NCBI GenBank assembly: GCA_016930055.1
Contig: JAFGHP010000098.1
Location: 1-35,522 of the forward strand
DNA: 35,522 nucleotides
Reading direction: 5' to 3'
Source: Candidatus Bathyarchaeota archaeon
GTDB lineage: Archaea; Thermoproteota; Bathyarchaeia; TCS64
Part shown: positions 16,852 through 26,112 of the stretch, piece after piece
Layout of the letters: every line of letters begins with the position of its first letter
How positions within the stretch are numbered: the stretch's first letter is position 1
Made by a program: the position numbers and the translations under genes
Notes under the pieces: model-generated
Told to the model about the DNA's origin: nothing
Seen by the model: the letters and a program-made list of their open reading frames with translations, nothing else
The model's database searches: none

Positions 16852-18212
16852 TGACAAAGCTCTTCGGCACAAATGGAGTCCGGGGTGTCGTAAACCAAGA
16901 GTTAACTGTAGAAATGGTTACTAGGTTATCATCTTGTATTGGTAATACCTTAGGCAAGGAACTAGCAATAGGTCGAGATGGTAGAATAAGTAGTCAGATG
17001 TTTTACAATGCAGCAGTTTCTGGTCTCTTATCAGTTGGATGTAATGTTCACGACTTTGGACTTTTACCTACACCAACATTACAATATTGTATTAAACATT
17101 TGAATCTAGATGGTGGTCTAATGATAACTGCTAGTCATAATCCACCACAATTTAATGGTGTAAAAGTAGTTGCAGGTGACGGTGTTGAAATACCTAGAAG
17201 CGTTGAAGAAGTAATTGAAGAAATGTATTTTTCTAAGGAACCCAAATTGGTTTCATGGGATAAAATTGGTAAAAAATATTCAAGAGATGTTATAGACATT
17301 TACATAAATGAAGTAGTTTCAAAAGTAGACTATAAAAAAATTAAAGAAAAAAAATTTAAAATAGCTTTAGATCCTGGAAATGGTGTCGCTTCAATTGTAG
17401 CACCTTTAATTGCTCAAAAACTTGGATGTACTATCTACACAATTAATTCCGATATAGATGGAACATTTCCAGGAAGAGAGTCAGAGCCACGTCCCGATAA
17501 TTTAAGCAATCTTCAAGAATTAGTTAAAACCACTGGCAGTGATTTAGGAGTGGCTTTCGATGGTGATGGTGATAGATCAATTTTCTTAGACGAGAATGGT
17601 GAAATTTTATATGGTGATCGAAGTTTTGCATTAACTGCTAAAGACTTTCTTAATCGTTATCCTGGTTCAAAAGTAGTTACTTCTGTAAGTAGTAGCAATG
17701 CAATAGTAGAAGTTGTCGAAAAAGCAGGAGGCAGTATCTACTGGACTAAGGTAGGTAGTGTTGATATTAGCCGTGCAATGGTAGAAAACGGCATAATGTT
17801 TGGAGGAGAAGAGAACGGAGGTGTTATGTATGGTTTACATAACCCTGTCAGAGACGGCTCAATGACGATGGCATTAATATTATGGATAATGGCAAATGAA
17901 GGACAAAGTTTATCAAATTTAGTATCCCAGCTACCACAATATGCTCAATTAAAAGACAGAGTAAAATGCCCTAATAATATTAAAGAGCAAGTTTTGAAAC
18001 TTTTAGAAAAAAAAGTTAAAGCTCCTAAAATTGATACAATGGATGGATTAAAACTATTTTATCCAGATGGAAGCTGGATATTAATAAGACCTAGTGGCAC
18101 AGAACCGATATACAGAATATACGCTGAATCAGACACTCTAGAAAAAGTTACTAAACTTGTGGAAGAAAATAAAAATTTAATTGAAGAAACTATTAAACAA
18201 CTAGTGTCTTAA
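16851..18212 (+). CDS. glmM: Phosphohexomutase (GlmM / phosphomannomutase family)
   Basis: A 453 aa alpha-D-phosphohexomutase that shifts phosphate between C6 and C1 of a hexose. The phosphoserine is Ser95 in TASHNPPQFNG, the Mg loop is DGDGDRSIF, the sugar loop is GEENGGVMYG, and the phosphate-binding loop is RPSGTEPIYR. The N-terminus MTKLFGTNGVRG is typical of archaeal GlmM-like enzymes. Placed after a GMPP-like gene it could equally make mannose-1-phosphate for GDP-mannose, so glucosamine is not proven. The start is GTG at 16851. The 3' end overlaps the convergent triosephosphate isomerase by 12 nt. Confidence 0.88.
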   Translation: MTKLFGTNGVRGVVNQELTVEMVTRLSSCIGNTLGKELAIGRDGRISSQMFYNAAVSGLLSVGCNVHDFGLLPTPTLQYCIKHLNLDGGLMITASHNPPQFNGVKVVAGDGVEIPRSVEEVIEEMYFSKEPKLVSWDKIGKKYSRDVIDIYINEVVSKVDYKKIKEKKFKIALDPGNGVASIVAPLIAQKLGCTIYTINSDIDGTFPGRESEPRPDNLSNLQELVKTTGSDLGVAFDGDGDRSIFLDENGEILYGDRSFALTAKDFLNRYPGSKVVTSVSSSNAIVEVVEKAGGSIYWTKVGSVDISRAMVENGIMFGGEENGGVMYGLHNPVRDGSMTMALILWIMANEGQSLSNLVSQLPQYAQLKDRVKCPNNIKEQVLKLLEKKVKAPKIDTMDGLKLFYPDGSWILIRPSGTEPIYRIYAESDTLEKVTKLVEENKNLIEETIKQLVS

Positions 18213-18890
18213 AGATCTAGCTAGATCTAATAATGCTTGATAAGGATCTTTAGCTTTAACAACCCCACTTGCCACTAATATACCTTCAGCCCCAAGATTT
18301 TGAGCTGCAATAACATCATCACCACTTGTTATACCCGCGCCACAAAGGACTCTAATTTTTGAATTAATTATTTTTACAGCTTTTACTGCACCTGAAATTA
18401 TCTCTGGTTTTGCTTTTGATACAGAGATCCCAGAACCAATAAGCTCAGGTGGTTCAATAGCTATTGCATCTGGATTTAATTTAGCAATTTGAATTGCTTT
18501 TTCAACAGTATCTACACAAACAACAGAGATTAATTGTACTTCTTTTGATCTTAAGATAGTATTTTCTATTACTTTAATAGGTAATTGTCTTTCGCTGTGA
18601 TTTATTAAAGTTCCAATACAACCAGATTCCGCAACTGCTTCAGGTAAAATATGCCCAGTATACTGACCATAGATAACTGGATCTATATGTTGAGCAAAAA
18701 CAGGGACTTCCGAAGAATCTATTAATAATTTTACATCAACCATCTGTGGTGCTAAAGCTATGCTTACACCAGTTTTGTAATGAACATCCTCAGCAATTTT
18801 TGCTAATTTTATAGCTTCTTCACCAATACCTTCTTTGTAAGTTTTTAAATTTACAAGAATTAATGGATAACTGACCAGTATGCCTTCCAT
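18201..18890 (-). CDS. tpiA: Triosephosphate isomerase (archaeal short type)
   Basis: It interconverts dihydroxyacetone phosphate and glyceraldehyde-3-phosphate. At 229 aa it is the short archaeal form. Active-site residues appear in order: Asn14 and Lys16 in VNLKTYK, the loop with FAQHID, the catalytic Glu in AIEPPELIGSG, and phosphate-binding GAGITSGDD and GILVASGVVKAKD. A TATA-like element centred about 26 nt before the ATG at 18890, with no ribosome-binding site, suggests a leaderless message and supports this start. It converges with glmM (12 nt overlap) and diverges from metG. Confidence 0.93.
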   Translation of the reverse strand: MEGILVSYPLILVNLKTYKEGIGEEAIKLAKIAEDVHYKTGVSIALAPQMVDVKLLIDSSEVPVFAQHIDPVIYGQYTGHILPEAVAESGCIGTLINHSERQLPIKVIENTILRSKEVQLISVVCVDTVEKAIQIAKLNPDAIAIEPPELIGSGISVSKAKPEIISGAVKAVKIINSKIRVLCGAGITSGDDVIAAQNLGAEGILVASGVVKAKDPYQALLDLARSLRH

Positions 18891-18912
18891 CTTACTTCTT
18901 AATCTAATTTAA

Positions 18913-18920
18913 TTTATATA
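18913..18920 (-). promoter_or_regulatory. TATA box for tpiA (leaderless)
   Basis: TATATAAA on the minus strand is centred about 26 nt upstream of the tpiA ATG. That spacing is what archaeal TBP/TFB promoters use to the transcription start, so the message would begin at or next to the ATG. This is an inference from spacing and base pattern. Confidence 0.5.
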
Positions 18921-19040
18921 GTTATTAGTCTACCCGTATTTATTAAAGAATTGAAATTAAAACGAATAAAATATAAGTAACTTTGGTATCGGATAAGTTG
19001 GATTAAACTCAAAGAAAACAATTATTGTAGATTAAGAATT

Positions 19041-19060
19041 TTGACAGAACTTCCTGTCAA
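19041..19060. promoter_or_regulatory. Perfect inverted repeat between tpiA and metG
   Basis: TTGACAG-N6-CTGTCAA is a perfect 7+7 inverted repeat in the 236 nt divergent region between tpiA and metG, 67 nt before the metG start. It has no T-run after it, which argues against a terminator. It could be an operator for a dimeric regulator or a hairpin in the metG leader. The rest of the 18891-19126 gap is AT-rich, with GGGGG just before the metG TTG. Confidence 0.4.
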
Positions 19061-19126
19061 TAATGGATATACTTTTCTTAAACCTTCAACATTGTTTCTC
19101 AACATTAGCTCTAGGGGGTATAAATT

Positions 19127-21235
19127 TTGAAAGATTTGAAAAAACGTATTCTAATAACATCAGCATTAATCTATGCTAATGGTCCAATTCATATTGGTCA
19201 CCTAGTTGAATACATTCAAACGGATATCTATATTCGTTTCCTAAAATTGAATGGTCATAACGCATTTTATTGTGGTGCAGATGATACTCATGGTACCCCA
19301 ATAGAGATTAATGCTGCTAAAGAAGGAGTAACACCTGAAGAATTTATTTCTCGATGGTGGAAGCAACATGATGAAGATTATAAAAAGTATGGTATAATTT
19401 ATGACTCTTATTATACAACTAATAGTCCAGAAAATCAAAAATATACGGAACTAATTTTTCAGAAACTTAAGGATGCTAATTACATATACACTAAAGATAT
19501 TGAACTCACTTATTGTGAAAACTGTAAACGCTATCTTCCAGACCGTTATGTAAAAGGCACTTGTCCAAAATGTGGGGCAAAGGATCAATATGGTGATGTC
19601 TGCGAAAAATGTAATGCGGCATATAGTACAATTGATTTGATTGATCCATATTGTAGTATCTGTGGTTCTAAACCCATAAAGAAAAATTCTTTACATTATT
19701 TTTTTAAATTAAGTGAATTCAGTTCAAAACTTGAAGATTGGTTAAATAAAAATAATAACTTACAACCAGAAATCAGAAACCAGATATTAGTATGGATAAA
19801 AGAAGGGCTTCATGATTGGTGTATTAGTCGTGATGGACCCTATTTTGGATTTAAAATACCTGGTGAAGAGAATAAATTCTTTTATGTTTGGCTTGATGCT
19901 CCAATAGGTTATATTGCTAGTACTGCCAATTATTGTAAAAATAAGGATTTTACAGCAGATGATATTTGGCAAAATTCTGATAGTACTATAATTCATTTTA
20001 TTGGTAAAGACATAATTTATTTCCATCTTTTATTCTGGCCTGCTGTTCTTATGGGCGCTGGTTTCCATGTACCCGATAACATAGTTGTACATGGATTCTT
20101 AAACGTGAATGGAGAAAAAATGAGTAAAAGTCGGGGCACCTTCCTAACAGCGAGAGAGTTAGCTGATCTATTAGAACCTGAATTATTAAGATACTATTAT
20201 GCTGCAAACCTTAGCCACACCATGACAGACATAGATCTCGATCTTAATAACCTTGAAAATCGAATAAATAATGAATTAGTAAGTAACATAGCTAATCTAA
20301 TTTATAGAACACTTAGCTTCCTAAACAGGAACTTTGATTCACAAACGAGTACAATTTTGAATAATGAATTATATGAAGAAATTAAAAGAAAAGCAGAGAA
20401 TATACAAGATTCATATTATAACTATGAATTCAGAGATTCCGTAAAAGAAATTTTAGAAATAAGCAGCATAGGAAACAAATACTTTCAAGATAATCAACCC
20501 TGGGAATTAATTAAAAGCGATAAAGAAAAAACTAGAAGAATATTAACCGACTGTGTCAATATAGTCAAAACCATTTTGATTTTAATAAAACCTATTATGC
20601 CTAAATTTGCAGAAAACATTGAAGAACAACTCTCTTTACCTAATCTAACTTTTAAAGAACTTGATAAACGAATCGAAAATCACGAAATAAACCAAGCTAA
20701 AATTATCCTAAAAAAGATTGATCCTATAATCCTCAAGAAACCAAAAGAAAAAGACGACATTAAAACGACTTTTCCAATATTAGACTTAAAGGTTGGAAAA
20801 GTAATTGAAGTTAAAGACCATCCTAAAGCAGATAAATTATGGATCTTAAAAGTTGACATCGGTTCCGAAAAAATACAACTTTGTGCAGGTCTAAAACCAT
20901 ATTATCCACAAAAAGATGATTTATTGAATAAACATCTAGTTGTAATAACTAATTTAAAACCAACTAAACTAAGAGGCGAAATTAGTCAAGGAATGCTTCT
21001 TGCAGCTGATGGTGGAACAAATGTAGGAATTCTAATAGCACCTAAAACTCCTCCAGGATCTAATGTAATCGCTGAAGGAATTACTGGTTTAGAATTACCT
21101 GAAGTAACAATCGAAATCATCTCAAAACTCAAGATGGAAGCAAAATCTGGATCAGCATATATAAATAATAAATTATTACACACTGAAAATGAATCAATTT
21201 TAATCGACAAAAACATCGAAGGCAAAATAAGATAA
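19127..21235 (+). CDS. metG: Methionyl-tRNA synthetase with C-terminal tRNA-binding domain
   Basis: This class I synthetase charges tRNA-Met. In 702 aa I see the HIGH motif (PIHIGH near residue 21), four zinc-knuckle CxxC pairs between about residues 128 and 185 (CENC, CPKC, CEKC, CSIC), and KMSKS at 331-335. An anticodon-binding helical domain follows. A C-terminal EMAPII/Trbp111-like OB fold begins near residue 550 (LKVGKVIEVKDHPKADKLWILKVDIG). In many archaea that domain is a separate gene; here it is fused. The start is TTG at 19127 with AGGGGG about 10 nt upstream; an upstream palindrome may regulate it. Confidence 0.96.
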   Translation: MKDLKKRILITSALIYANGPIHIGHLVEYIQTDIYIRFLKLNGHNAFYCGADDTHGTPIEINAAKEGVTPEEFISRWWKQHDEDYKKYGIIYDSYYTTNSPENQKYTELIFQKLKDANYIYTKDIELTYCENCKRYLPDRYVKGTCPKCGAKDQYGDVCEKCNAAYSTIDLIDPYCSICGSKPIKKNSLHYFFKLSEFSSKLEDWLNKNNNLQPEIRNQILVWIKEGLHDWCISRDGPYFGFKIPGEENKFFYVWLDAPIGYIASTANYCKNKDFTADDIWQNSDSTIIHFIGKDIIYFHLLFWPAVLMGAGFHVPDNIVVHGFLNVNGEKMSKSRGTFLTARELADLLEPELLRYYYAANLSHTMTDIDLDLNNLENRINNELVSNIANLIYRTLSFLNRNFDSQTSTILNNELYEEIKRKAENIQDSYYNYEFRDSVKEILEISSIGNKYFQDNQPWELIKSDKEKTRRILTDCVNIVKTILILIKPIMPKFAENIEEQLSLPNLTFKELDKRIENHEINQAKIILKKIDPIILKKPKEKDDIKTTFPILDLKVGKVIEVKDHPKADKLWILKVDIGSEKIQLCAGLKPYYPQKDDLLNKHLVVITNLKPTKLRGEISQGMLLAADGGTNVGILIAPKTPPGSNVIAEGITGLELPEVTIEIISKLKMEAKSGSAYINNKLLHTENESILIDKNIEGKIR

Positions 21236-21481
21236 TTTACTAATAATAAAAATTCTTTAATAAGTCCTATTCAACACCTTAAAAAAATATTTTCAGAAAA
21301 TCTAAAAACCAATATCTAATCCGATTAAAAAATATTTTTGAGTACAGAAAACAACAATAAGTATAAAAACACGATCTCTATGACAAGATCATCCCAATAT
21401 CAAGCAATCATTCTCTTAGCATAATCCGGAGCTTCCACCACAGAATTTTTTCATTTAAATAACTATTCCTTAAATTTAACG

Positions 21482-21489
21482 ATTTATAA
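21482..21489 (+). promoter_or_regulatory. Putative TATA box for copA
   Basis: TTTATAAA lies 19-26 nt before the copA TTG, at the end of the 272 nt gap after metG. If used, the message would start at or very near the TTG, and no ribosome-binding site is visible, so leaderless translation is plausible. A second candidate, TTTAAATA, lies about 28 nt further up. The rest of the gap shows no ORF or strong repeat. Confidence 0.35.
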
Positions 21490-21507
21490 ATCAAAATTGA
21501 TACAACT

Positions 21508-23574
21508 TTGGCAAGAGATCCTGTATGCGGTATGTACGTTGATGAAGAACATGCTGCTTTTAAAATCGAACAAGGAGGTAAAGTATACTATTTTTGCAGT
21601 GAAGGATGTATGCTGACCTTTCAGCAACCTGAAGTTGAACGCAAGAAATTAAGAAATCTCGCAATTTTTAGCTTAAGCCTAGGTCTTTGGCTAATGATCA
21701 TTATGTTTTTGCCAGAGCCTTCTTTATTTAGTCATCATTATTGGGGTTTAATTTTAGCTACTCCTGTTCAATTTATTGCTGGATATAGATATTATCGAGG
21801 TGCGTGGGGTGCTCTGAAAGCAAGAACTGCGAATATGGACACTCTTATAGTTATTGGGACAACAACTGCATGGGGATATAGCACTTTTGTGGTTTTATTT
21901 CCGAATTATGCTCCTAGTATGGATATATATTTTGATGCTTCTGCTATGATTCTTGGTTTAATTCTTATTGGTAAATATTTAGAAGAGGTAGCTAGAGGAA
22001 GAGCTTCCGACGCAGTTCGTAAACTTTTAGATCTTCAACCACCTACTGCACATTTAATAAAGGAAGATGGCTCAGAAGAAACTGTTGGTGTAGAAACTGT
22101 TATGCCTATGGATATTCTCAGAGTAAAACCTGGAGAAAAAATTGCTTTAGATGGGATAATAATTGATGGTGCAAGTAGTGTCGATGAAAGCATGATCACA
22201 GGGGAAAGCATACCTGTATCAAAAAAAGTAGGAGACGAAGTTATTGGTGGAACAATAAATAAAGAGGGTAGCTTTAAAATGGAGGTTACTAAGATTGGCA
22301 TGAATACAACACTGCAACAAATAGTTCAAATGGTTGAAGAAGCTCAACTTAGTAAAGCCCCTATTCAAAGATTAGCAGATACTGTTGCTGCTTACTTTAC
22401 TCCTGCTGTACTAATAATTGCTACTGTTTCATTTTTAGGGTGGTATTATATCGGTAAAAGCTCTTTCGGGTTTGCATTTACTTCTTTTATTTCAATCGTA
22501 ATAGTGGCTTGTCCCTGTGCAATGGGTATTGCCACTCCAACTGCAATATTAGTTGGTGCTGGTATAGGCGCACAAAATGGTATTTTAATTAAAAATGGTG
22601 AGGTTCTTGAGAAAGCGAGAAGTTTAGAAGCTGTAGCCTTCGATAAAACAGGGACTCTTACTAAAGGTGAAATTGTAGTTACTGATTTAGTAACTAATGA
22701 ACCTGAGATATTAATAACTGAAGTAGCAAGTTTAGAAAAATTAAGTGAGCATCCCATTGCATCAGCAATAGTTAATTATGTTGATAATCGTGGCATTCGT
22801 TTATTTGAAGCTGAAAAATTTGAATCCTTAGCTGGTCGCGGTGTTAAAGGCATAGTCAATGGGAAAAGCTACGTTATTGGAACAAGCCGCTTAATGTCTG
22901 AAATGAAAATAGACATAACTCCCGTTCAAAAGGATGCTGACCTTTTGTATGATCAGGGAAAAACATTGGCTTTTGTAGCTTTAGAAAATAAAATTGTTGC
23001 TATTATTGCAGTTGCTGACCAATTAAAAGACAGCGCTCCTGAAGCTGTTAAAAAATTGATAGATATGGGGTTAAGAGTTGTTATGATAACAGGAGACAAT
23101 AAACGTACTGCAGCAGCAATAGCTAAGCAAGCAAATATTGAAGAATATATTTCAGAAGTCCTCCCCGAAGATAAGGTTAAAGAAATTAAAAAACTAAAAG
23201 AAAATGGATTAAACGTAGCAATGGTTGGTGATGGAATAAATGACGCTCCTGCCCTTGTTGAAGCTGATGTGGGTATAGCTTTAGGAAGTGGTACAGATGT
23301 GGCTTTAGAAACTGGGGGTATTGTTCTAATAAGAAATAACTTAATGGATGTGCCAACTGCAATTGAACTAAGTAAGAGAACATATAGAAAAATTATTCAA
23401 AATCTTTTTTGGGCTTTCTTTTATAATACAGCTTTAATACCTGTAGCAGCTGGTGCTTTAATCCCTTGGGGAATCCAAATGAACCCAATCTTTGCCGCAG
23501 GAGCTATGGCTATAAGTAGTTTTACTGTTGTAACTAACAGTCTTTTACTTAGACGATGGAGACCTAAAGGATGA
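21508..23574 (+). CDS. copA: Cu+-exporting P1B-1 ATPase with N-terminal YHS/TRASH-like domain
   Basis: A copper efflux pump of 688 aa. The first 45 residues are not an HMA domain but a YHS/TRASH-like metal module: DPVCGM with Cys7, then FCSEGC with Cys30 and Cys34. The P-type core follows: TGES near 231, CPC at 335-337, Asp379 in [14 protein letters not shown], and [10 protein letters not shown]. The last helices carry the P1B-1 copper signature N-x6-YN-x4-P ([14 protein letters not shown]) and M-x2-SS (MAISS). The TTG at 21508 is preferred because it directly precedes the conserved DPVCGM. It overlaps the HMA-thioredoxin gene by 4 nt, which probably supplies the missing HMA domain in trans. 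Confidence 0.93.
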   Translation: MARDPVCGMYVDEEHAAFKIEQGGKVYYFCSEGCMLTFQQPEVERKKLRNLAIFSLSLGLWLMIIMFLPEPSLFSHHYWGLILATPVQFIAGYRYYRGAWGALKARTANMDTLIVIGTTTAWGYSTFVVLFPNYAPSMDIYFDASAMILGLILIGKYLEEVARGRASDAVRKLLDLQPPTAHLIKEDGSEETVGVETVMPMDILRVKPGEKIALDGIIIDGASSVDESMITGESIPVSKKVGDEVIGGTINKEGSFKMEVTKIGMNTTLQQIVQMVEEAQLSKAPIQRLADTVAAYFTPAVLIIATVSFLGWYYIGKSSFGFAFTSFISIVIVACPCAMGIATPTAILVGAGIGAQNGILIKNGEVLEKARSLEAVAFDKTGTLTKGEIVVTDLVTNEPEILITEVASLEKLSEHPIASAIVNYVDNRGIRLFEAEKFESLAGRGVKGIVNGKSYVIGTSRLMSEMKIDITPVQKDADLLYDQGKTLAFVALENKIVAIIAVADQLKDSAPEAVKKLIDMGLRVVMITGDNKRTAAAIAKQANIEEYISEVLPEDKVKEIKKLKENGLNVAMVGDGINDAPALVEADVGIALGSGTDVALETGGIVLIRNNLMDVPTAIELSKRTYRKIIQNLFWAFFYNTALIPVAAGALIPWGIQMNPIFAAGAMAISSFTVVTNSLLLRRWRPKG

Positions 23575-24164
23575 CCACAGAGATAGTTAAAGAAATTCCA
23601 ATAAAAAGAATGGATTGTCCAACTTGTATACTTACCCTTGAAAAAACTGTAAAAAAAATACCAGGAGTAAAAGAAACTCAAGGTAATTACTTAAAAAAAA
23701 CTCTTCGAGTCACTTATACAGATCCCTCTCAATTGCTTTCAATAGAAAAATCGATTGAAGATCTTGGTTATGAAATATCTTATAAGCAATATCCCTCATT
23801 AATTGAGAAAATCAAGAACTTGTTTAAACAAGAAGAATCAAATGATATATTAACTTTAACTGATGACGCTTTTGATTTAAAAATTGTTGATCAAAATATT
23901 TTAGCTGCAGTGATTTTTAGCTCAAGAACTTGTCCTGTTTGTCAAGTAATTAAATCAAAATTAACTGATTTGGTTAAGAATTATAAAGATATAATAAATT
24001 TTTATGAAATGGATGTTTCATATACTGAAACTTGGAAAAAATATGATGTAATGGGTCTACCAACAATTATTATCTTTAAAAATAGTAAACCTGAAGATAG
24101 ATTCACTGCAAGTCTTAATCTGGATGAATTTGAAAAGATTTTACAAAAGAACTTTGAGAAATAA
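23571..24164 (+). CDS. HMA copper-chaperone domain fused to a thioredoxin domain
   Basis: A 197 aa two-domain protein. Residues 8-75 form an HMA fold with the metal-binding M14-D-C16-P-T-C19 loop. A short linker (about 76-98, [11 protein letters not shown]) leads to a thioredoxin fold, with the redox C121-P-V-C124 and the cis-proline segment GLPTIIIF. No signal peptide is seen, so it is cytosolic. The ATG overlaps the copA stop in an ATGA arrangement, so the two are almost certainly co-translated. I infer that it delivers Cu+ to CopA, with the thioredoxin half keeping the cysteines reduced or acting as a thiol-disulfide partner. The pairing of both domains in one chain is unusual. Confidence 0.88.
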   Translation: MTTEIVKEIPIKRMDCPTCILTLEKTVKKIPGVKETQGNYLKKTLRVTYTDPSQLLSIEKSIEDLGYEISYKQYPSLIEKIKNLFKQEESNDILTLTDDAFDLKIVDQNILAAVIFSSRTCPVCQVIKSKLTDLVKNYKDIINFYEMDVSYTETWKKYDVMGLPTIIIFKNSKPEDRFTASLNLDEFEKILQKNFEK

Positions 24165-24209
24165 TTATACATGACCTCTGATACATGGTACAAAAGTCTG
24201 TGATGTCTA

Positions 24210-25994
24210 TTGAAGTCTCTAATACATAACGGTGTGCTAATACCTGAAAAATACATAGGTATTAATCTTTCAATAAAAATTAGCGGTACAACCTTCGAAT
24301 TAAATGATGAACAAGAAGAAATGGCGTTGGCTTGGGCAAAAAAAATTGGGACTCCTTATGTTGAAGACCAAGTTTTTAAAGAAAATTTCCACAAAGACTT
24401 TTCACTTAAATTAGGAGTAAAAGTATCTCCAGGTGATGTTGATTATACAGAGATTTATAATTATGTGCTGAAAGAACGTGAAAAAAAAGCAACATTATCC
24501 TCTGAAGAGAAAAAGAAACAAGCAAATGAAAGGAAAAAAATCCGTGAAGAAAATAAAGAAAAATACGGTTGGGCAGTAGTCGATGGTGAAAAAATTGAAA
24601 TTGGTAATTATACTGTTGAACCCAACAGTATCTTCATGGGTCGTGGACAACATCCTTGGAGAGGGATGTGGAAAGAGGGACCAACCTACGAGGATATTGA
24701 ATTAAACCTAAGTCCCGATGCCCCTATCCCAAATGGAAAATGGAAAAAAATTGTATGGGATAACAATGTAATTTGGATAGCCCGTTGGAGAGACAAACTT
24801 AGTAAAAAAATGAAATATGTTTGGCCAAGTGATTCTAGTTTTTTAAAACAGTATAAGGATTTAGAAAAATATGAGAAAGCTAAAGCCCTCTCTAAAGAAC
24901 TAGAAAAGATCCAAGCACACATAGAAAAAAACTTGATAAATCAAGATATTAAACGAAGAAAAATTGCTACCGTCTGCTATCTAATCGACCATCTTAAATT
25001 TAGAGTTGGCGACGAAAAAGACGATGAAGAGGAAGCAGACACTGTAGGCGCTTCAACTTTAAGACCAGAACACATATGTTTTAACAATGATGGTACAGTT
25101 ACTTTTGATTTTTTAGGTAAAGATAGCGTGAGAATGATCATTAAAACAAATTTAAACAATGAAACCATAAAAAACCTCAAAGAATTTTCTAATAATAAAC
25201 GAGAACCCTTATTTGAAGGCGTTAATAGCAGTCAAGTTAGCGAATTTTTAAATGAAATTATGCCTGGACTGAGTGCAAAAGTTTTTAGAACATTCTACGC
25301 AACTGATTCAGTAAATAATAAACTTAAAGAATTAAAAATAAAATCAGATCAACCTGAATATTTGAAAAAACATGGTGCGCTTTTAGCAAATCTTGAAGCA
25401 GCAATAATATGTAATCATAAACGTACAATACCCAAAACTTGGGAAAAAAGTCTACAAAAGAAAAAAGAAAATTTAAAAAAATTAGAGACAAAGTTGGAAA
25501 CTGATGAAGCAAAATTCCGTGAAAAAATTAAAACCTTAGAAAAACAATACAAAGATAAATTAACTAAAACTGAAACAATCTTAGAGCAAAACGAAGAAAA
25601 GCAATTATTAATTAAACAAAAAATTGATGAATCATTGAATCAAGGCAAAGACATTAAAAGACTAATCAAACAAAATATAACTATTAAAAAGAAAATAAAA
25701 TCCAATCGCGAACAAATAAGAAAAATAAAAAACACTTACCTAGTTAAAATAGAAAAAACTAAAAAACAACAAAAAGAACGAAAACAAAGAAACCAAGATT
25801 CAATAAAAAAAATGAAACTACAAGTAAATGCTCAAGAACTTACAAAAGATTACAACTTAGGTACAAGCTTAAAAAACTACATTGACCCAAGAATCTATTA
25901 CGATTGGGGTAAAAAAATTGGTTTTGACTGGAAAAAATATTACCCTGCCACCCTACAGAAAAAATTCAGTTGGATCGAAAAAGAAAAAAATTAA
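24210..25994 (+). CDS. topIB: Eukaryote-type DNA topoisomerase IB
   Basis: It relaxes supercoils by nicking one strand through a 3'-phosphotyrosine. All five catalytic residues can be matched to human TOP1: Arg265 in FRVGDEK, Lys304 in LGKDSVR, Arg360 in VFRTFYATDS, His403 in CNHKRT and Tyr557 in KNYIDPRI. The N-terminal core (about residues 30-230, with GRGQHPWRG) corresponds to the eukaryotic cap. A long Lys/Glu/Gln-rich coiled coil, about 410-545, is the linker. The C-terminus ends in FSWIEKEKN. At 594 aa it lacks only the disordered eukaryotic N-tail. The start is TTG at 24210, 45 nt after the copper-chaperone gene. Confidence 0.95.
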   Translation: MKSLIHNGVLIPEKYIGINLSIKISGTTFELNDEQEEMALAWAKKIGTPYVEDQVFKENFHKDFSLKLGVKVSPGDVDYTEIYNYVLKEREKKATLSSEEKKKQANERKKIREENKEKYGWAVVDGEKIEIGNYTVEPNSIFMGRGQHPWRGMWKEGPTYEDIELNLSPDAPIPNGKWKKIVWDNNVIWIARWRDKLSKKMKYVWPSDSSFLKQYKDLEKYEKAKALSKELEKIQAHIEKNLINQDIKRRKIATVCYLIDHLKFRVGDEKDDEEEADTVGASTLRPEHICFNNDGTVTFDFLGKDSVRMIIKTNLNNETIKNLKEFSNNKREPLFEGVNSSQVSEFLNEIMPGLSAKVFRTFYATDSVNNKLKELKIKSDQPEYLKKHGALLANLEAAIICNHKRTIPKTWEKSLQKKKENLKKLETKLETDEAKFREKIKTLEKQYKDKLTKTETILEQNEEKQLLIKQKIDESLNQGKDIKRLIKQNITIKKKIKSNREQIRKIKNTYLVKIEKTKKQQKERKQRNQDSIKKMKLQVNAQELTKDYNLGTSLKNYIDPRIYYDWGKKIGFDWKKYYPATLQKKFSWIEKEKN

Positions 25995-26073
25995 ACAATG
26001 AACATTAATCTTTAAATTTTCACTCTTATAATTTTTTAAATTTTTTATTTATATATGAGTTTAGATAGTAACA

Positions 26074-26081
26074 TTTATATA
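26074..26081 (+). promoter_or_regulatory. Putative TATA box for the secreted metalloprotease
   Basis: TTTATATA lies 32-39 nt before the ATG, which puts the predicted transcription start near 26103 and leaves a leader of about 10 nt with GTGAT close to the ATG. The 118 nt between topoisomerase IB and this gene is otherwise AT-rich and featureless. Confidence 0.4.
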
Positions 26082-26112
26082 TCAAATAAACTTCTGGTTT
26101 AGTGATAGAGAT

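Noticed and set aside
22035-22757. Minus-strand open frames within copA
   Set aside because: They lie opposite the conserved ATPase core and have a low-complexity Ser/Pro/Thr make-up typical of shadow frames.
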